64,000 nucleotides of DNA from Actinomadura geliboluensis (lineage in GTDB: Bacteria > Actinomycetota > Actinomycetes > Streptosporangiales > Streptosporangiaceae): assembly GCF_005889745.1 (NCBI RefSeq), contig NZ_VCKZ01000001.1:1-64000 (forward strand), read 5' to 3'. Shown piece by piece: positions 45,027 through 53,989 of this stretch. Below the pieces are notes generated by a model that was not told the DNA's origin, made no database searches, and saw only the letters and a program-made list of their open reading frames with translations. Numbering within the stretch: position 1 is the stretch's first letter; the number at the start of each line of letters is the position of its first letter. The position numbers were made by a program, and so were the translations under genes.

Positions 45027-46268
45027 TTACCCGGGTCCGAGCAGGACGTCAACGGCGTCGCGTACGCCGTGGTGTTGGTTGGCCGACTCCCTCAGACTGG
45101 CCGCGCGTGCGGTGAAATCGGAGGAGTCCGACAGCGCGCGCAACCGTTCGATGAGCCGGTCGGCGGTGAGGCGGTTGAGTGGAAGAGGCGCGGGGCCGAG
45201 ATGCTCCTCGTGGATGCGGCGCGCCCAGTAGGGCTGGTCCGCGATGTGGGGAACGGCCAGTTGGGGGACCCCGGCGAGCAACGCCGCATGCGTGGTCCCA
45301 GCACCGCCGTGGTGCACCACCGCCCGCATTCGGGGGAACAGCCAATCGTGCGGGACGTCGGCGATCCCGAGAACATCGTCGCCGGCTGGCCCGGTGAGAT
45401 CTGTGCCGGAGAGGACCAGCCGCAGACCGGTCGCACGAGCAGCGGCCAGAGCGAGTTCGCGAGTTCGATCGGGCTGAACGACCGACATGCTTCCGAAGCC
45501 GAGGTAGATCGGCGGTGGGCCGGCCTCCAGGAAGTCGAGCAGTTCCTGCGGCGGCACCCAGTCGTCGGGTGTCGGGAGCGTCCACGGGCCGGTGACCGTG
45601 ACGTTGCGCGGCCAGTCCCGCGCGGCGGGAACCAGGAGCGGACTGGCCCCGAGCGCGGTGGGAACGGTGTCGAGAGTCCGGCGAAAGCCCTTCGCCCCCG
45701 TCTCAGGCATGCCCAGCCGGTGGCGGACGAGGCGACCCGCCTGGGTGACCGAGCGCGATAGGAGCCAGCGGCCCAGTCGGGTGCGGGACAGGTTCGCGGA
45801 TTGGGTGCGGGCGTTCTGAGCGGTGAGGCCGGAACGGCCGTCCGCCGTTGGGTGAAAGGGGCAGAGCAAGGCGATGGCGTGGGCCGCACGGTCGTGCTGA
45901 GCGATCGAGGCGACCGAGTCCAGGGTGAAAATGCCGCTGACGAACAGGTCGGCGGTGCCGGCCAGGCTCAGGAGCCCGTCGGCGAGCGGTTGGGCGGCGT
46001 CGGCGTACACCCGCCGCATGTGGCGCAGTTCACGGAAAGGCCGGCCGGCGGAATCGGCGATCCAGGTGCGGCCGGCGCCGCTCGTCATCTGACCGGTGAT
46101 CGACACCTCGAGCGGCTGGAACCGCAGAGCGCGGTCCGTCACGAGCCGCTCGGAGTCGACCGAGGCGGCGACGGTCACCTCGTGCCCGGCCGCCTGGATG
46201 CCCTGGGCGAGCGGGATCAGCGGCTGCACATCGCCGCGAGAGCCACCAGCGACCACCATTACACGCAT
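45027..46268 (-). CDS. GT1-family glycosyltransferase (UDP-/dTDP-sugar, MGT type)
   Basis: About 413 residues, start ATG 46268 behind GGGGA. GT-B fold: N-terminal acceptor domain beginning MRVMVVAGGSRGDVQPLIPLA, a linker, then a donor domain with YLGFGSMSV and VHHGGAGTTHAALLAGVP, the nucleotide-sugar signature, and QPYWA. Homologues decorate macrolides, sterols and other secondary metabolites. No other biosynthetic gene is adjacent, so it may act in drug inactivation or as a stand-alone glycosylation enzyme. Confidence 0.93.
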   Translation of the reverse strand: MRVMVVAGGSRGDVQPLIPLAQGIQAAGHEVTVAASVDSERLVTDRALRFQPLEVSITGQMTSGAGRTWIADSAGRPFRELRHMRRVYADAAQPLADGLLSLAGTADLFVSGIFTLDSVASIAQHDRAAHAIALLCPFHPTADGRSGLTAQNARTQSANLSRTRLGRWLLSRSVTQAGRLVRHRLGMPETGAKGFRRTLDTVPTALGASPLLVPAARDWPRNVTVTGPWTLPTPDDWVPPQELLDFLEAGPPPIYLGFGSMSVVQPDRTRELALAAARATGLRLVLSGTDLTGPAGDDVLGIADVPHDWLFPRMRAVVHHGGAGTTHAALLAGVPQLAVPHIADQPYWARRIHEEHLGPAPLPLNRLTADRLIERLRALSDSSDFTARAASLRESANQHHGVRDAVDVLLGPG

Positions 46269-46456
46269 GCCGTTCCCCAACCTTCATGCGAAACTACGAA
46301 CTTACCATATGGCAACGTACGAGATTGCATTGCTTGCCCAGGCAAACTAGCCCCAGGCGAGGAACAAGCAGTTATTTCCGCCAGTGGCCATCGACATTCG
46401 AGGCATGTTCCTGATTATTTTTTGGCAGCCCGGACGGGCACCGAGCGAAGACGAAA

Positions 46457-46630
46457 ATGACGCCGCTCAAAGACGAGACGTGGCCGCATATCCCGTCTGA
46501 TCTGGCTGTTTGCTTTCGCGCGTCTTCCGGAGGCCCTGGTGCCCTCCGAGACGAGGACGGCGTGCTGCACCCGGTCCTCGCCGACTACCTGGCGTTCGTG
46601 GACGGGTCGGGCAGCACATCCGCGACCTGA
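46457..46630 (+). CDS. possible 57-residue small protein
   Basis: ATG 46457 to TGA 46628-46630 reads MTPLKDETWPHIPSDLAVCF, then GVLHPVLADYLAFV. It lies in a 480-base gap between the glycosyltransferase and a small membrane protein. Codon bias is fair but the ribosome-binding site is weak (CGAAGAC only). It may be a decayed gene. Upstream, 46334-46345 (TTGCC-CA-GGCAA) is a short palindrome that could be regulatory. Confidence 0.3.
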   Translation: MTPLKDETWPHIPSDLAVCFRASSGGPGALRDEDGVLHPVLADYLAFVDGSGSTSAT

Positions 46631-46749
46631 TCACCTGACAGCGGCCCACGCTCGGCTCTGCAACAGCGAACCGCAGCGCACGTCGGTGCACGCCGGTGAG
46701 CCTTTCGCTCTGCAGGTCCGCGTTGCTGGGAGAGTGTGATCAGGGCCGG

Positions 46750-46992
46750 TTAACGCCCCGAACCTGATCGGTCCCTACGAAGCTTCATGACCAAGGCGAT
46801 GAGGAAGGCGATCCCAGCCGCGATCACCACCCCACCGAACAAGCCCCGCCAGGAGAGTTGTAATGCCCGGACCGGGGCCAGCTCCGCGATGATCCATGCT
46901 GCCAGCGCGCCCGCGACAACGACGCTGACCAGCAGCGACTGCCATGGCGAGAGGGTGCGTTTCTTGGTCGGGCGGTTCCGGCCGTTGTACAT
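46750..46992 (-). CDS. small two-helix membrane protein
   Basis: An 80-residue protein, ATG 46992 with GGAGG 5 bases upstream. A basic N-terminus (NRPTKKR), two membrane helices (LLVSVVVAGALAAWIIAEL; LFGGVVIAAGIAFLIALVM) and a basic tail. No family recognised. Confidence 0.65.
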   Translation of the reverse strand: MYNGRNRPTKKRTLSPWQSLLVSVVVAGALAAWIIAELAPVRALQLSWRGLFGGVVIAAGIAFLIALVMKLRRDRSGSGR

Positions 46993-47240
46993 GAGCACCT
47001 CCGCCTTGTTTGAGGCGAAATGCTAGCCACATCCATCAGCCGTGCTGCGATCGGGTTTTAGGGGAAGACCGCCGCGTGGCCCAGGCGACCGCTTCGACAT
47101 GCGCCATCTGGTCACCAAGGTTCCGACCTGGCTCACCCCCGCAGCGACTGCGGTCACGCTCCTCAGCACTCGGCGAGCGACTCGATCTAATGTTCGAGAT
47201 TACTGAGACGGGCGCTCCCTCGGCTTCTAGGCTCGATGCC

Positions 47241-48059
47241 GTGACGACCCCTGAACCAGCTGTTGAACCCGCCGAGCCGTGTCGCGGCTTCTGGGACGAC
47301 ACCGCCCGCATCCGGGCCGGCTACCTAGCCGAGGTGCCGACCCAAACCCTGGTGTTGAAGGTCGCCGAAGAGGTCGGTGAGGTCGCCGAGGCCTACATCG
47401 GGATGACCGGCGGCAACCCGCGCAAGGGCGTCCACAAGAACAGAACCGATGTCCTGGACGAGCTCGCCGACGTCATCCTGGCCGCTGCGATCCCCATGGT
47501 CGATCTGGCGGGCGGCGCCGCCCAGGCCGAGGCGCACATGGCCAGACGGCTCGGTGTCGTCTCCGCCCGCGATGTGGCCGCTCCCCCGGCTGGGGCCCGG
47601 GGCGCGAGCGGCTGGCACGGGTCCTTCATCGCCCCCCACGTCCTGCTGCAGCGCCAGGACGGTCACGTACTGATGCTGCGCCGCCACGCCACCGGGTACC
47701 GCGACGGGTGGCTGTGCCCACCCGCCGGGCGGATCGAGCCGGGCGAGGACGTGCTGGCCGCCGCGATCCGCGAAGCCGCGGAGGAGAGCGGCGTCCGGCT
47801 ACGAAAGCAGGACGCCCAGTTCGTCCACGTCATGCACCGCACCGAAACGACACTGCCCGGTCCATGCCACGCAGTCAGCGACTACTGGTTTCGCTTCGAC
47901 CGCTGGGAGGGCGAACCACGCGCCGCCGAACCCAACAAGGCATCGGAGGCGTTGTGGATCGACCCGGCGAACCCACCCGACGACCTGATCCCCCACTGCG
48001 CCATGGCCCTCGCCGCGATCATGCGCGGCGAACCGTTCAGCGTCCACGGCTGGTCCTGA
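47241..48059 (+). CDS. MazG-like / Nudix fusion protein
   Basis: From GTG 47241 (ATG 47190 is an alternative start) the protein has about 272 residues in two parts. The N-terminal MazG-like NTP pyrophosphohydrolase helices carry EEVGEVAEA and DELADVILAAA (residues about 35-85). The C-terminal Nudix domain carries the complete box G-x5-E-x7-REAAEESGV near residue 165. Both halves hydrolyse nucleoside di/triphosphates, suggesting a house-cleaning enzyme with two complementary active sites. The first 60 bases are less GC-rich, making the start uncertain. Confidence 0.82.
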   Translation: MTTPEPAVEPAEPCRGFWDDTARIRAGYLAEVPTQTLVLKVAEEVGEVAEAYIGMTGGNPRKGVHKNRTDVLDELADVILAAAIPMVDLAGGAAQAEAHMARRLGVVSARDVAAPPAGARGASGWHGSFIAPHVLLQRQDGHVLMLRRHATGYRDGWLCPPAGRIEPGEDVLAAAIREAAEESGVRLRKQDAQFVHVMHRTETTLPGPCHAVSDYWFRFDRWEGEPRAAEPNKASEALWIDPANPPDDLIPHCAMALAAIMRGEPFSVHGWS

Positions 48060-48187
48060 GATCCACTTGTCGCCCCCGAGGGCCGGACGAAGAAGCTCCG
48101 GCCGCTTTTCAGGCCGTCCACCACTTCGTTCTTGAACCGAGAAGGCCGACGACGATCTGCTGTAACCGGCCACCCCGAGCACCCTTC

Positions 48188-49378
48188 CTAACCACGCCCT
48201 CCAGTGATGCGTCCGGTACCGGCGAACAAGGCCAACGACGCCAGGGCGCTCACGGCGGCGATGAGCGGAAGCGCGCCAGAGCCGTGCGCGCTGAGTAGCC
48301 AGCCACCGAGACCGGCACCGAGTGAGGCTCCGACATAGACCGCGCTGCTGCTGAGCGCCAAGGCTTGCGGCCCGGTCTCCGGTCCGGCCAACTTGAGGAC
48401 GCGGGCCTGGACGGGCGGGGGAATCGCCCATGCGGCGGCCGACCACACCAGCAGGAGGACAACGACGACGGGAAGGTACGCGGGTCGCAGCGACCAGCAC
48501 AGCGCGAGTCCGATCATGGCGGCGACGAAGACCACCGCCGCGGTGGTGAACGCCCGTCCCGAGCCGAACCGGTCGACGAGCCCACCACTGAGACGTGCTC
48601 CAGCGATGCCCGCAGCGCCGGTCAATGCCAGTAGCCCGCCCAGCATGGCCGGCGTCACGCCCGCCGCGTCGTGGAGGAAGGCCGCGAGATAGGTCTGGAA
48701 CAGCAGATTTCCCAGCACCGCGACGACAGCGGCGAGCAGAACGCACAGCACGGCGGGACGCGCCAGAGGGCTAAGTCGCTCAGCGAGGCCGGCGGCCGGC
48801 GAGGGCGGAACATCTGGCACCGCCAGGCCCACGCAGACCAGCGCTATCAGGCCGAGAAGGCCGCCGAGCACGAAGGTGGCCTGCCATCCGAATGCCGCAC
48901 CGGTCCAGGTGCCCAGCGGAACTCCGATGACAACGGCACCGGTCAGCCCGGTCATGACGGTGGCGAGGTGGCGGCCCTGCCGCTCAGGCGGAGAATGCGC
49001 AGCCGTGACCGCGAACACGGTGGGCAAGGTGACCGCAGCCGCGAATGCGGCCAGGATCCGCAATGCCATCAAGGCCGGATAGGAGGCGGCGAGCGGAACG
49101 GCGAAGTTGGCGGTGCAGAACAACAGCAGGCCGCCGATGAGCAGGCGTTTCCGAGGCCATGAAGCGGTGACGACGGCGGCCACCGGTCCGACTACCGCGC
49201 ACATCACCGAGAAGACGCTCACCAGCTGGCCGGCTGCCGCCTCGCTGACCTGTAAGTCGTGCGCGATGGACGGCAGCACCCCCACGATGACGAAGTCGTC
49301 CGTCTGCAGGGCCAGAGCAGTGATGGCGAGCGCGAGAAGCCAGGGCTCGGCGAACGCGCGGCGGCGTGTGACATCCAT
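48188..49378 (-). CDS. MFS drug/metabolite exporter
   Basis: A 396-residue 12-helix transporter of the DHA1/AraJ-like type: LQTDDFVIVGVLPSIAHDL near helix 1, the cytoplasmic A-loop region ASWPRKRLL, and the duplicated helix bundle starting at about 215. Divergent from a TetR regulator, with a palindrome at its start codon. Substrate unknown. Confidence 0.9.
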   Translation of the reverse strand: MDVTRRRAFAEPWLLALAITALALQTDDFVIVGVLPSIAHDLQVSEAAAGQLVSVFSVMCAVVGPVAAVVTASWPRKRLLIGGLLLFCTANFAVPLAASYPALMALRILAAFAAAVTLPTVFAVTAAHSPPERQGRHLATVMTGLTGAVVIGVPLGTWTGAAFGWQATFVLGGLLGLIALVCVGLAVPDVPPSPAAGLAERLSPLARPAVLCVLLAAVVAVLGNLLFQTYLAAFLHDAAGVTPAMLGGLLALTGAAGIAGARLSGGLVDRFGSGRAFTTAAVVFVAAMIGLALCWSLRPAYLPVVVVLLLVWSAAAWAIPPPVQARVLKLAGPETGPQALALSSSAVYVGASLGAGLGGWLLSAHGSGALPLIAAVSALASLALFAGTGRITGGRG

Positions 49379-49381
49379 GGG

Positions 49382-49391
49382 ACGTTAACGT
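49382..49391. promoter_or_regulatory. palindrome between MFS and TetR genes
   Basis: ACGTTAACGT, a perfect 10-bp palindrome 4 bases upstream of the exporter start codon, in the 60-bp gap shared with the divergent TetR gene. Likely core of the TetR operator; short, so tentative. Confidence 0.5.
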
Positions 49392-49438
49392 AACATGTGT
49401 TTCCTTAACTCCGACCAACCGAGCCAGGAGCGCCGCCA

Positions 49439-50032
49439 GTGGCCAGACCCCGCGACCCGCACCGCCGCACCGAGATCCTTGACGCGGTTCTGGACCACCT
49501 CGCCCAGACCGGGCTGTCCAGCGGATTCTCCTTCCGGCCGATCGCGCAGGCGCTAGGCCACAGCACGCGCGTGCTCACCCATCACTTCGCCGACAAGGAC
49601 GCGCTGCTGGCCGCTCTGCTGACACGTCTGGACGAGATCCAGCATGAGCAACTCCACGCGACGGAAGGCTGGGACGACACCGATCGGGGCATCGGATCGA
49701 TCGTTCGCGACTCCTGGCACCGCCATCTCAGACCGGCCAACCTTCCCTACACTCGCCTGATCCACGAGATCGAGGGACTGGCGGCCGCCGGGCGCCTCGG
49801 TGGCCAAGTTCCCAAGTTCCTGGCCGAGCGGGCCGAATTCGTCGCCGGGGCACTGACCGCCCGCGGACTCGATCCCCGCGAGGCGATGATCAAGGCGACC
49901 TACCTCAACAGCGCCTACGCCGGCCTGCAGACCGACCTGCTGATCACCGGCGACCACACCCGCGTCGAAGTCGCCCTCGACGACCTCTGCAAGCTCGCCG
50001 ACTCCTGGACGGCAACGAACTCAACCGGGTAA
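49439..50032 (+). CDS. TetR family regulator of the MFS exporter
   Basis: A 197-residue protein starting at GTG 49439 behind AGGAG. DNA-binding helices RPIAQALGHSTRVLTHHFADK; the remainder is the ligand-binding domain. Divergent placement next to the MFS gene is the standard repressor/exporter arrangement. Confidence 0.9.
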   Translation: MARPRDPHRRTEILDAVLDHLAQTGLSSGFSFRPIAQALGHSTRVLTHHFADKDALLAALLTRLDEIQHEQLHATEGWDDTDRGIGSIVRDSWHRHLRPANLPYTRLIHEIEGLAAAGRLGGQVPKFLAERAEFVAGALTARGLDPREAMIKATYLNSAYAGLQTDLLITGDHTRVEVALDDLCKLADSWTATNSTG

Positions 50033-50124
50033 TACTCGGACGGGACTGTCGAAGATCGGGGTGAGGTCGGAGACGGCGGTTACCGTTGCCTGGTCGGGCA
50101 ACTGCACTGCGGGATCGGGAGCGC

Positions 50125-50982
50125 ATGGTGGCCGCGGAAGAACGTGAATCGCCGATCGAGATCCGTGATGACATACCGGCGTCGGCTCGGGTGTACGGAT
50201 GGGCGCTCGGCAGTAAGGACAATTACCAGGTCGACCGCGACTTCGCGTTGAAGACCGCGCCCGCCTTTCCCGAGTCGATCGATATCAGCCGGCAGAACCG
50301 GCTGTTCCTGTACCGGGCGGTGCGGTACCTGGCGACCGAGGCCGGGATACGGCAATTCCTGGACCTGGGTTGCGGGCTGCCCACCGACAACAATGTCCAT
50401 CAGGTCGCGCAGCGGTTCGCGCCCGACGCCCGCGTCGTCTACGTCGACATCGACCCGATCGTGCTGGCCTACGGCCGCGCGCTGCTGGCCGGGGACGGCT
50501 CGACCGTCGTCATCAACGCCGACTTCCGCGACCTGGACGCCGTCCTGAGCCACTCCGAGGTCGGGCGGCTGATCGATTTCGACGAGCCGCTGGCGGTGCT
50601 GTTCCTGTCGGTCGGGCACCACCTGACCGACGCCGACGATCCGCGCGGCATCCTGCACACCGTCATGGACCGCGCGGCGCCCGGCAGCCACCTGGCGTTC
50701 TCCCAGGTCGTCTGCTCCGACCCCGGCCGCGCCGCCGAACTCGACGCGCGCATGAACGCCGCCGGCATCCCGTGGCAGAACCGCACTCGCGAGGAGGTCG
50801 GCGCACTCCTGCTGGACGGACTGGAGCCGGTCGATCCGGGACTGGTCAACCTGCTGCATTGGCGCCCCGACCCCGACCAGTCGCCCCTGCCGCCCGTCCC
50901 CGACGAACTGGCCCGGTTCGTCGGCGCCTCCAGGATGGGACGAGACGTCTGCGAATACGGCGGCATCCTGCGAAAGCCGTGA
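50125..50982 (+). CDS. SAM-dependent methyltransferase (S-adenosyl methyltransferase, pfam04672 type)
   Basis: A 285-residue enzyme starting at ATG 50125 (GGAG). Family-typical N-terminus DIPASARVYGWALGSKDNYQVDR, SAM motif FLDLGCGLPT, acidic motif VYVDIDPIVLAYGRALL, and LFLSVGHHLTDADDP. This actinomycete-specific family is multi-copy in Streptomyces and Actinomadura; substrates unknown. Monocistronic. Confidence 0.9.
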   Translation: MVAAEERESPIEIRDDIPASARVYGWALGSKDNYQVDRDFALKTAPAFPESIDISRQNRLFLYRAVRYLATEAGIRQFLDLGCGLPTDNNVHQVAQRFAPDARVVYVDIDPIVLAYGRALLAGDGSTVVINADFRDLDAVLSHSEVGRLIDFDEPLAVLFLSVGHHLTDADDPRGILHTVMDRAAPGSHLAFSQVVCSDPGRAAELDARMNAAGIPWQNRTREEVGALLLDGLEPVDPGLVNLLHWRPDPDQSPLPPVPDELARFVGASRMGRDVCEYGGILRKP

Positions 50983-51301
50983 ACGGCATGTGGCGATCGG
51001 CGCGAGCAACGCCCTGATCGAGTTCTCTGCCGGGGAAGGCGCCATCGTTCATCAACCGAGCCCTCGGCAGGCTCCGTCCAGCCCCGTCAGCCGGCGGGCC
51101 CATGTGTCCGGGTGAGGTCGTCCGGCGGCCCAGGCTGGCTCGGCCGTTGCGGGCCTTAGCGTAACCGTGCAGGTCAGCGGGTAGTTTTGCAGTGCAAAAT
51201 CATGTGTTGTGAATCTGGTGCGGGGGTTGGTGCGCGCCCTAGCCTCCACGACTACCGGCACAGACGTCCGGTTACGTGGCTCCTGGGGTGAATGAGGTCC
51301 A
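50983..51301. other. control region of island 2
   Basis: About 320 non-coding bases. From 51180 on the DNA is noticeably AT-richer and contains the 15-bp palindrome described separately. GAGG at 51292-51295 is the ribosome-binding site of the first island 2 gene. Confidence 0.55.
51185..51199. promoter_or_regulatory. candidate operator of island 2 (perfect 7-1-7 palindrome)
   Basis: TTTTGCA-G-TGCAAAA, about 100 bases upstream of the deacylase start, in an AT-rich patch of an otherwise very GC-rich region. The only regulator in the operon is the IclR-family gene at 59357, its likely binder. It is unrelated in sequence to the island 1 operator. Confidence 0.6.
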
Positions 51302-52864
51302 ATGTACGATCTGCTGGTTCGCGGGGGGACGGTGCTGGACGGCACCGGGTCCGCCCGCCGCCGCGCGGACGTGGCCGTCACCGCGGGACGCATCGCGGAG
51401 GTCGGCCTCCTGGACGGCGCGCGGGCCGCCGAGGAGATCGACGCGACCGGCCGGTACGTCATGCCGGGCTTCATCGACACCCATGTGCACGGTGACGCGG
51501 CCGTGTTCGACCCCGACGTGCAGCACGCCGCGCTGCGGCAGGGCGTCACGACGTTCGTGCTCGGGCAGGACGGCGTGTCCTACGCCCCGGCGAGCGCGGC
51601 GACGCTGCGGTACGTCAGCCGGTACTTCGCTCCTGTGAACGGCGTCCATCCGGGCCTGGACGACGGGCCGGTCTCGGTCGCCGAGCTGCTCGCCGGATAC
51701 GACCGGAGGACGCCGCTCAACACCGTCTACCTGCTCCCCCACGGGACCATCCGGCACAGCGTCATGGGGACCGCGCGGCGGGCCCCGGAGGCCGGCGAGC
51801 TGGCGGCGATGCGCGCCCACGTCGAGCGGGGGCTGGCGGAGGGCGCGGCCGGGCTGTCCACGGGGCTGGAGTACGTGCCCGGCGCCTACGCGGACGCGGC
51901 CGAGATCGCCGCGCTGTGCGAGCCGGTCGGCGCGGCGGGGCTGCCCTACGTCACGCACATGCGCGGGTACGAGTCGGAGGCCGTCACGGCGATGGCCGAG
52001 GTGCTGGAGATCGCGCGCGCCGGACGCGTCGCCCCGCACGTGTCGCACTACCACGGCCCCAAGGACCAGCTGGTCGCGCTCGTGGACAACGCACGCGCCG
52101 AAGGCATCGACCTGACCTTCGACAACTACCCGTACCTGCGGGGGTCCAGCACGCTGACGCTGGTCACGCTGCCGGGCTGGCTCCCGATCGCCGACCTGGA
52201 CGGCACGCTGGAGGCGCTCGCCGACCCGGCGGTCCGGCGGCGGCTGGAGCGGGAGTGGTTCGCGCACCGGCCCGAGGTCTGGCCGCGCATCACGTTGTCG
52301 CACGTCCCGTCGGACGAGTACCGCTGGGCCGAGGGCATGGCCCTTCCGGACGCGGCGGCCCAGGCCGGCAAGGCCCCTGGCGAGTTCTGCTGCGACCTGC
52401 TCGTCGCGACGCGGCTGGAGGCGGGCTGCGTGTTCGGGCAGCCGCCGACCAACAGCGAGGAGTCGGTGCGGGCGCTGCTCAAGCACCCCGCCCAGACGAC
52501 CGGCTCCGACGCCATCTACCAGGGCGGGCATCCGCATCCGCGCGGCTGGGGCGCCTTCGCCCGGCTGCTCGGGCGGCACGTCCGCGACCTCGGCGACTGG
52601 ACGTGGGAGCAGGCCGCCGTCCATCTGTCCGGCCGCGCCGCCGACCGCTTCCGGCTCGCCGGCCGGGGCCGCGTCGAGCCGGGGTACGCCGCCGACCTCG
52701 TCGTCCTCGATCCCGCCACCGTCACCGACCGCTCCACCTACGAAAGTCCCAGGGTGCCCGCCGAAGGCGTGGAACACGTCGTCGTGAACGGCGTGGCCGT
52801 CCTCAGGGACGGCGCTCTCGCGGCGGCCCACGAGCCGCCCGGACGGGCCCTGACACCCGCCTGA
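51302..52864 (+). CDS. N-acyl-D-amino-acid deacylase family amidohydrolase (island 2)
   Basis: A 520-residue paralogue of the island 1 deacylase with the same fold: metal motif HVHGD (61-65), VSHYHGP, FDNYPYLRG, TTGSDAIYQGG with the catalytic aspartate, and HPHPRGWGAF. At the bridging-cysteine position it has LGQDG instead of GNCG (Asp90), so the active-site metal set-up differs. In this operon it would deacylate an N-acyl amino-aldonate such as N-acetylglucosaminate (inference from downstream KDG enzymes). Start ATG 51302. Confidence 0.9.
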   Translation: MYDLLVRGGTVLDGTGSARRRADVAVTAGRIAEVGLLDGARAAEEIDATGRYVMPGFIDTHVHGDAAVFDPDVQHAALRQGVTTFVLGQDGVSYAPASAATLRYVSRYFAPVNGVHPGLDDGPVSVAELLAGYDRRTPLNTVYLLPHGTIRHSVMGTARRAPEAGELAAMRAHVERGLAEGAAGLSTGLEYVPGAYADAAEIAALCEPVGAAGLPYVTHMRGYESEAVTAMAEVLEIARAGRVAPHVSHYHGPKDQLVALVDNARAEGIDLTFDNYPYLRGSSTLTLVTLPGWLPIADLDGTLEALADPAVRRRLEREWFAHRPEVWPRITLSHVPSDEYRWAEGMALPDAAAQAGKAPGEFCCDLLVATRLEAGCVFGQPPTNSEESVRALLKHPAQTTGSDAIYQGGHPHPRGWGAFARLLGRHVRDLGDWTWEQAAVHLSGRAADRFRLAGRGRVEPGYAADLVVLDPATVTDRSTYESPRVPAEGVEHVVVNGVAVLRDGALAAAHEPPGRALTPA

Positions 52865-52891
52865 CCCCAGAACGACCCCCCGCCCAGTTCG

Positions 52892-52913
52892 CCGGAGCCC
52901 GCTCGGGCTCCGG
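52892..52913. other. intercistronic hairpin before the binding-protein gene
   Basis: CCGGAGCCCG-CT-CGGGCTCCGG between deacylase and binding-protein genes. Probable mRNA stability or partial termination element. Confidence 0.5.
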
Positions 52914-52934
52914 ACCAGCACAAGGAGTCCATCC

Positions 52935-53987
52935 ATGATCGGTAGGTTCACGCGCGCCATCGTGGCCGTCACGGCGCTGGGCACGCTGACCGCCACGGCC
53001 GCCTGCGGCGTCGAGTCCGGCGACGGCGGCTCGTCCGGCGGCACCGGCAAGTCCAAGGCCCTCAAGGTGGGCTGGTCCACGATCTACCTGACCCCGTCGT
53101 GGATGCAGCAGACCGACAAGATGATCAAGGACGATGTCGCGAAGCTGAAGCAGGACGGCAAGGTCGCCGACTACCAGGTGTTCAACGCCAACGGCGACAC
53201 CTCCCAGCAGATCGCCCAGATCCGGGCGATGATCCAGCAGAAGTACGACGTCATCCTGGTGGACGCCGGGTCGTCCACGGCGCTGAACTCGGCGCTGGAG
53301 CAGGCGGCGGACGCGGGCATCACGGTCGCCAACTTCGACAGCCTGGTCACCTCCGAGAAGGTCGTGCGCGTCGGCACCGACCAGACCGAGTGGGGCCGGA
53401 TGATGGGCCAATGGCTCGGCGACACGCTGGGCGGCAAGGGCAAGATCATCGCGTTCAACGGGCCGGCCGGCGTCGCGGTCAGCGAGCAGCGCTGGAAGGG
53501 CGCCGAGGAGGCGCTGAAGAAGTACCCCGGCATCAAGGTCGTCTCGAACGTGCACAGCGAGTACAACCTGGCCCCGGCCGCGCAGGCGTTCGCCTCGGCG
53601 TACTCCGCGAACCCCGACATCGACGGCGTGTTCTCGCAGGGCGGCGCCCTGTCGGCGGCGGCGCTGCAGACGCTCGTCAAGCAGAAGAAGAAGCTCGTGC
53701 CGATCACCGGCGAGAACTACAACGGCTTCCTGAAGCTGTGGCAGCAGAACAAGGACGCCGGGTTCTCCTCGCTGTCCACGGCGCAGCCCAACTACCTCGG
53801 CGTGATCGCGCTGCGCGCGGCGGTCGCGAAGGCCGGCGGGGCGACGGTGCCGAACCAGATCACCGTGCCGCTGCCCAGGATCACCAACGAGAACCTGGCC
53901 CAGTACGTCAAGGCGGACCAGCCGGACGACTCGTACCCCATCCAGGACCTGCCGCAGTCCGAGATCGACAAGCTGATCGGCAAGTAG
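52935..53987 (+). CDS. sugar ABC transporter substrate-binding lipoprotein (ribose/XylF type)
   Basis: A 350-residue exported protein with lipobox TAAC (Cys24) and a Gly/Ser linker, then a periplasmic-binding-protein-1-type domain (Peripla_BP_4): QIRAMIQQKYDVILVDAG, FNGPAGVAVSEQRWKG, IDGVFSQGGALSAAAL. It would bind a monosaccharide or sugar acid outside the membrane for the permeases that follow. ATG 52935 is preceded by AAGGAG. Confidence 0.92.
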   Translation: MIGRFTRAIVAVTALGTLTATAACGVESGDGGSSGGTGKSKALKVGWSTIYLTPSWMQQTDKMIKDDVAKLKQDGKVADYQVFNANGDTSQQIAQIRAMIQQKYDVILVDAGSSTALNSALEQAADAGITVANFDSLVTSEKVVRVGTDQTEWGRMMGQWLGDTLGGKGKIIAFNGPAGVAVSEQRWKGAEEALKKYPGIKVVSNVHSEYNLAPAAQAFASAYSANPDIDGVFSQGGALSAAALQTLVKQKKKLVPITGENYNGFLKLWQQNKDAGFSSLSTAQPNYLGVIALRAAVAKAGGATVPNQITVPLPRITNENLAQYVKADQPDDSYPIQDLPQSEIDKLIGK

Positions 53988-53989
53988 CC

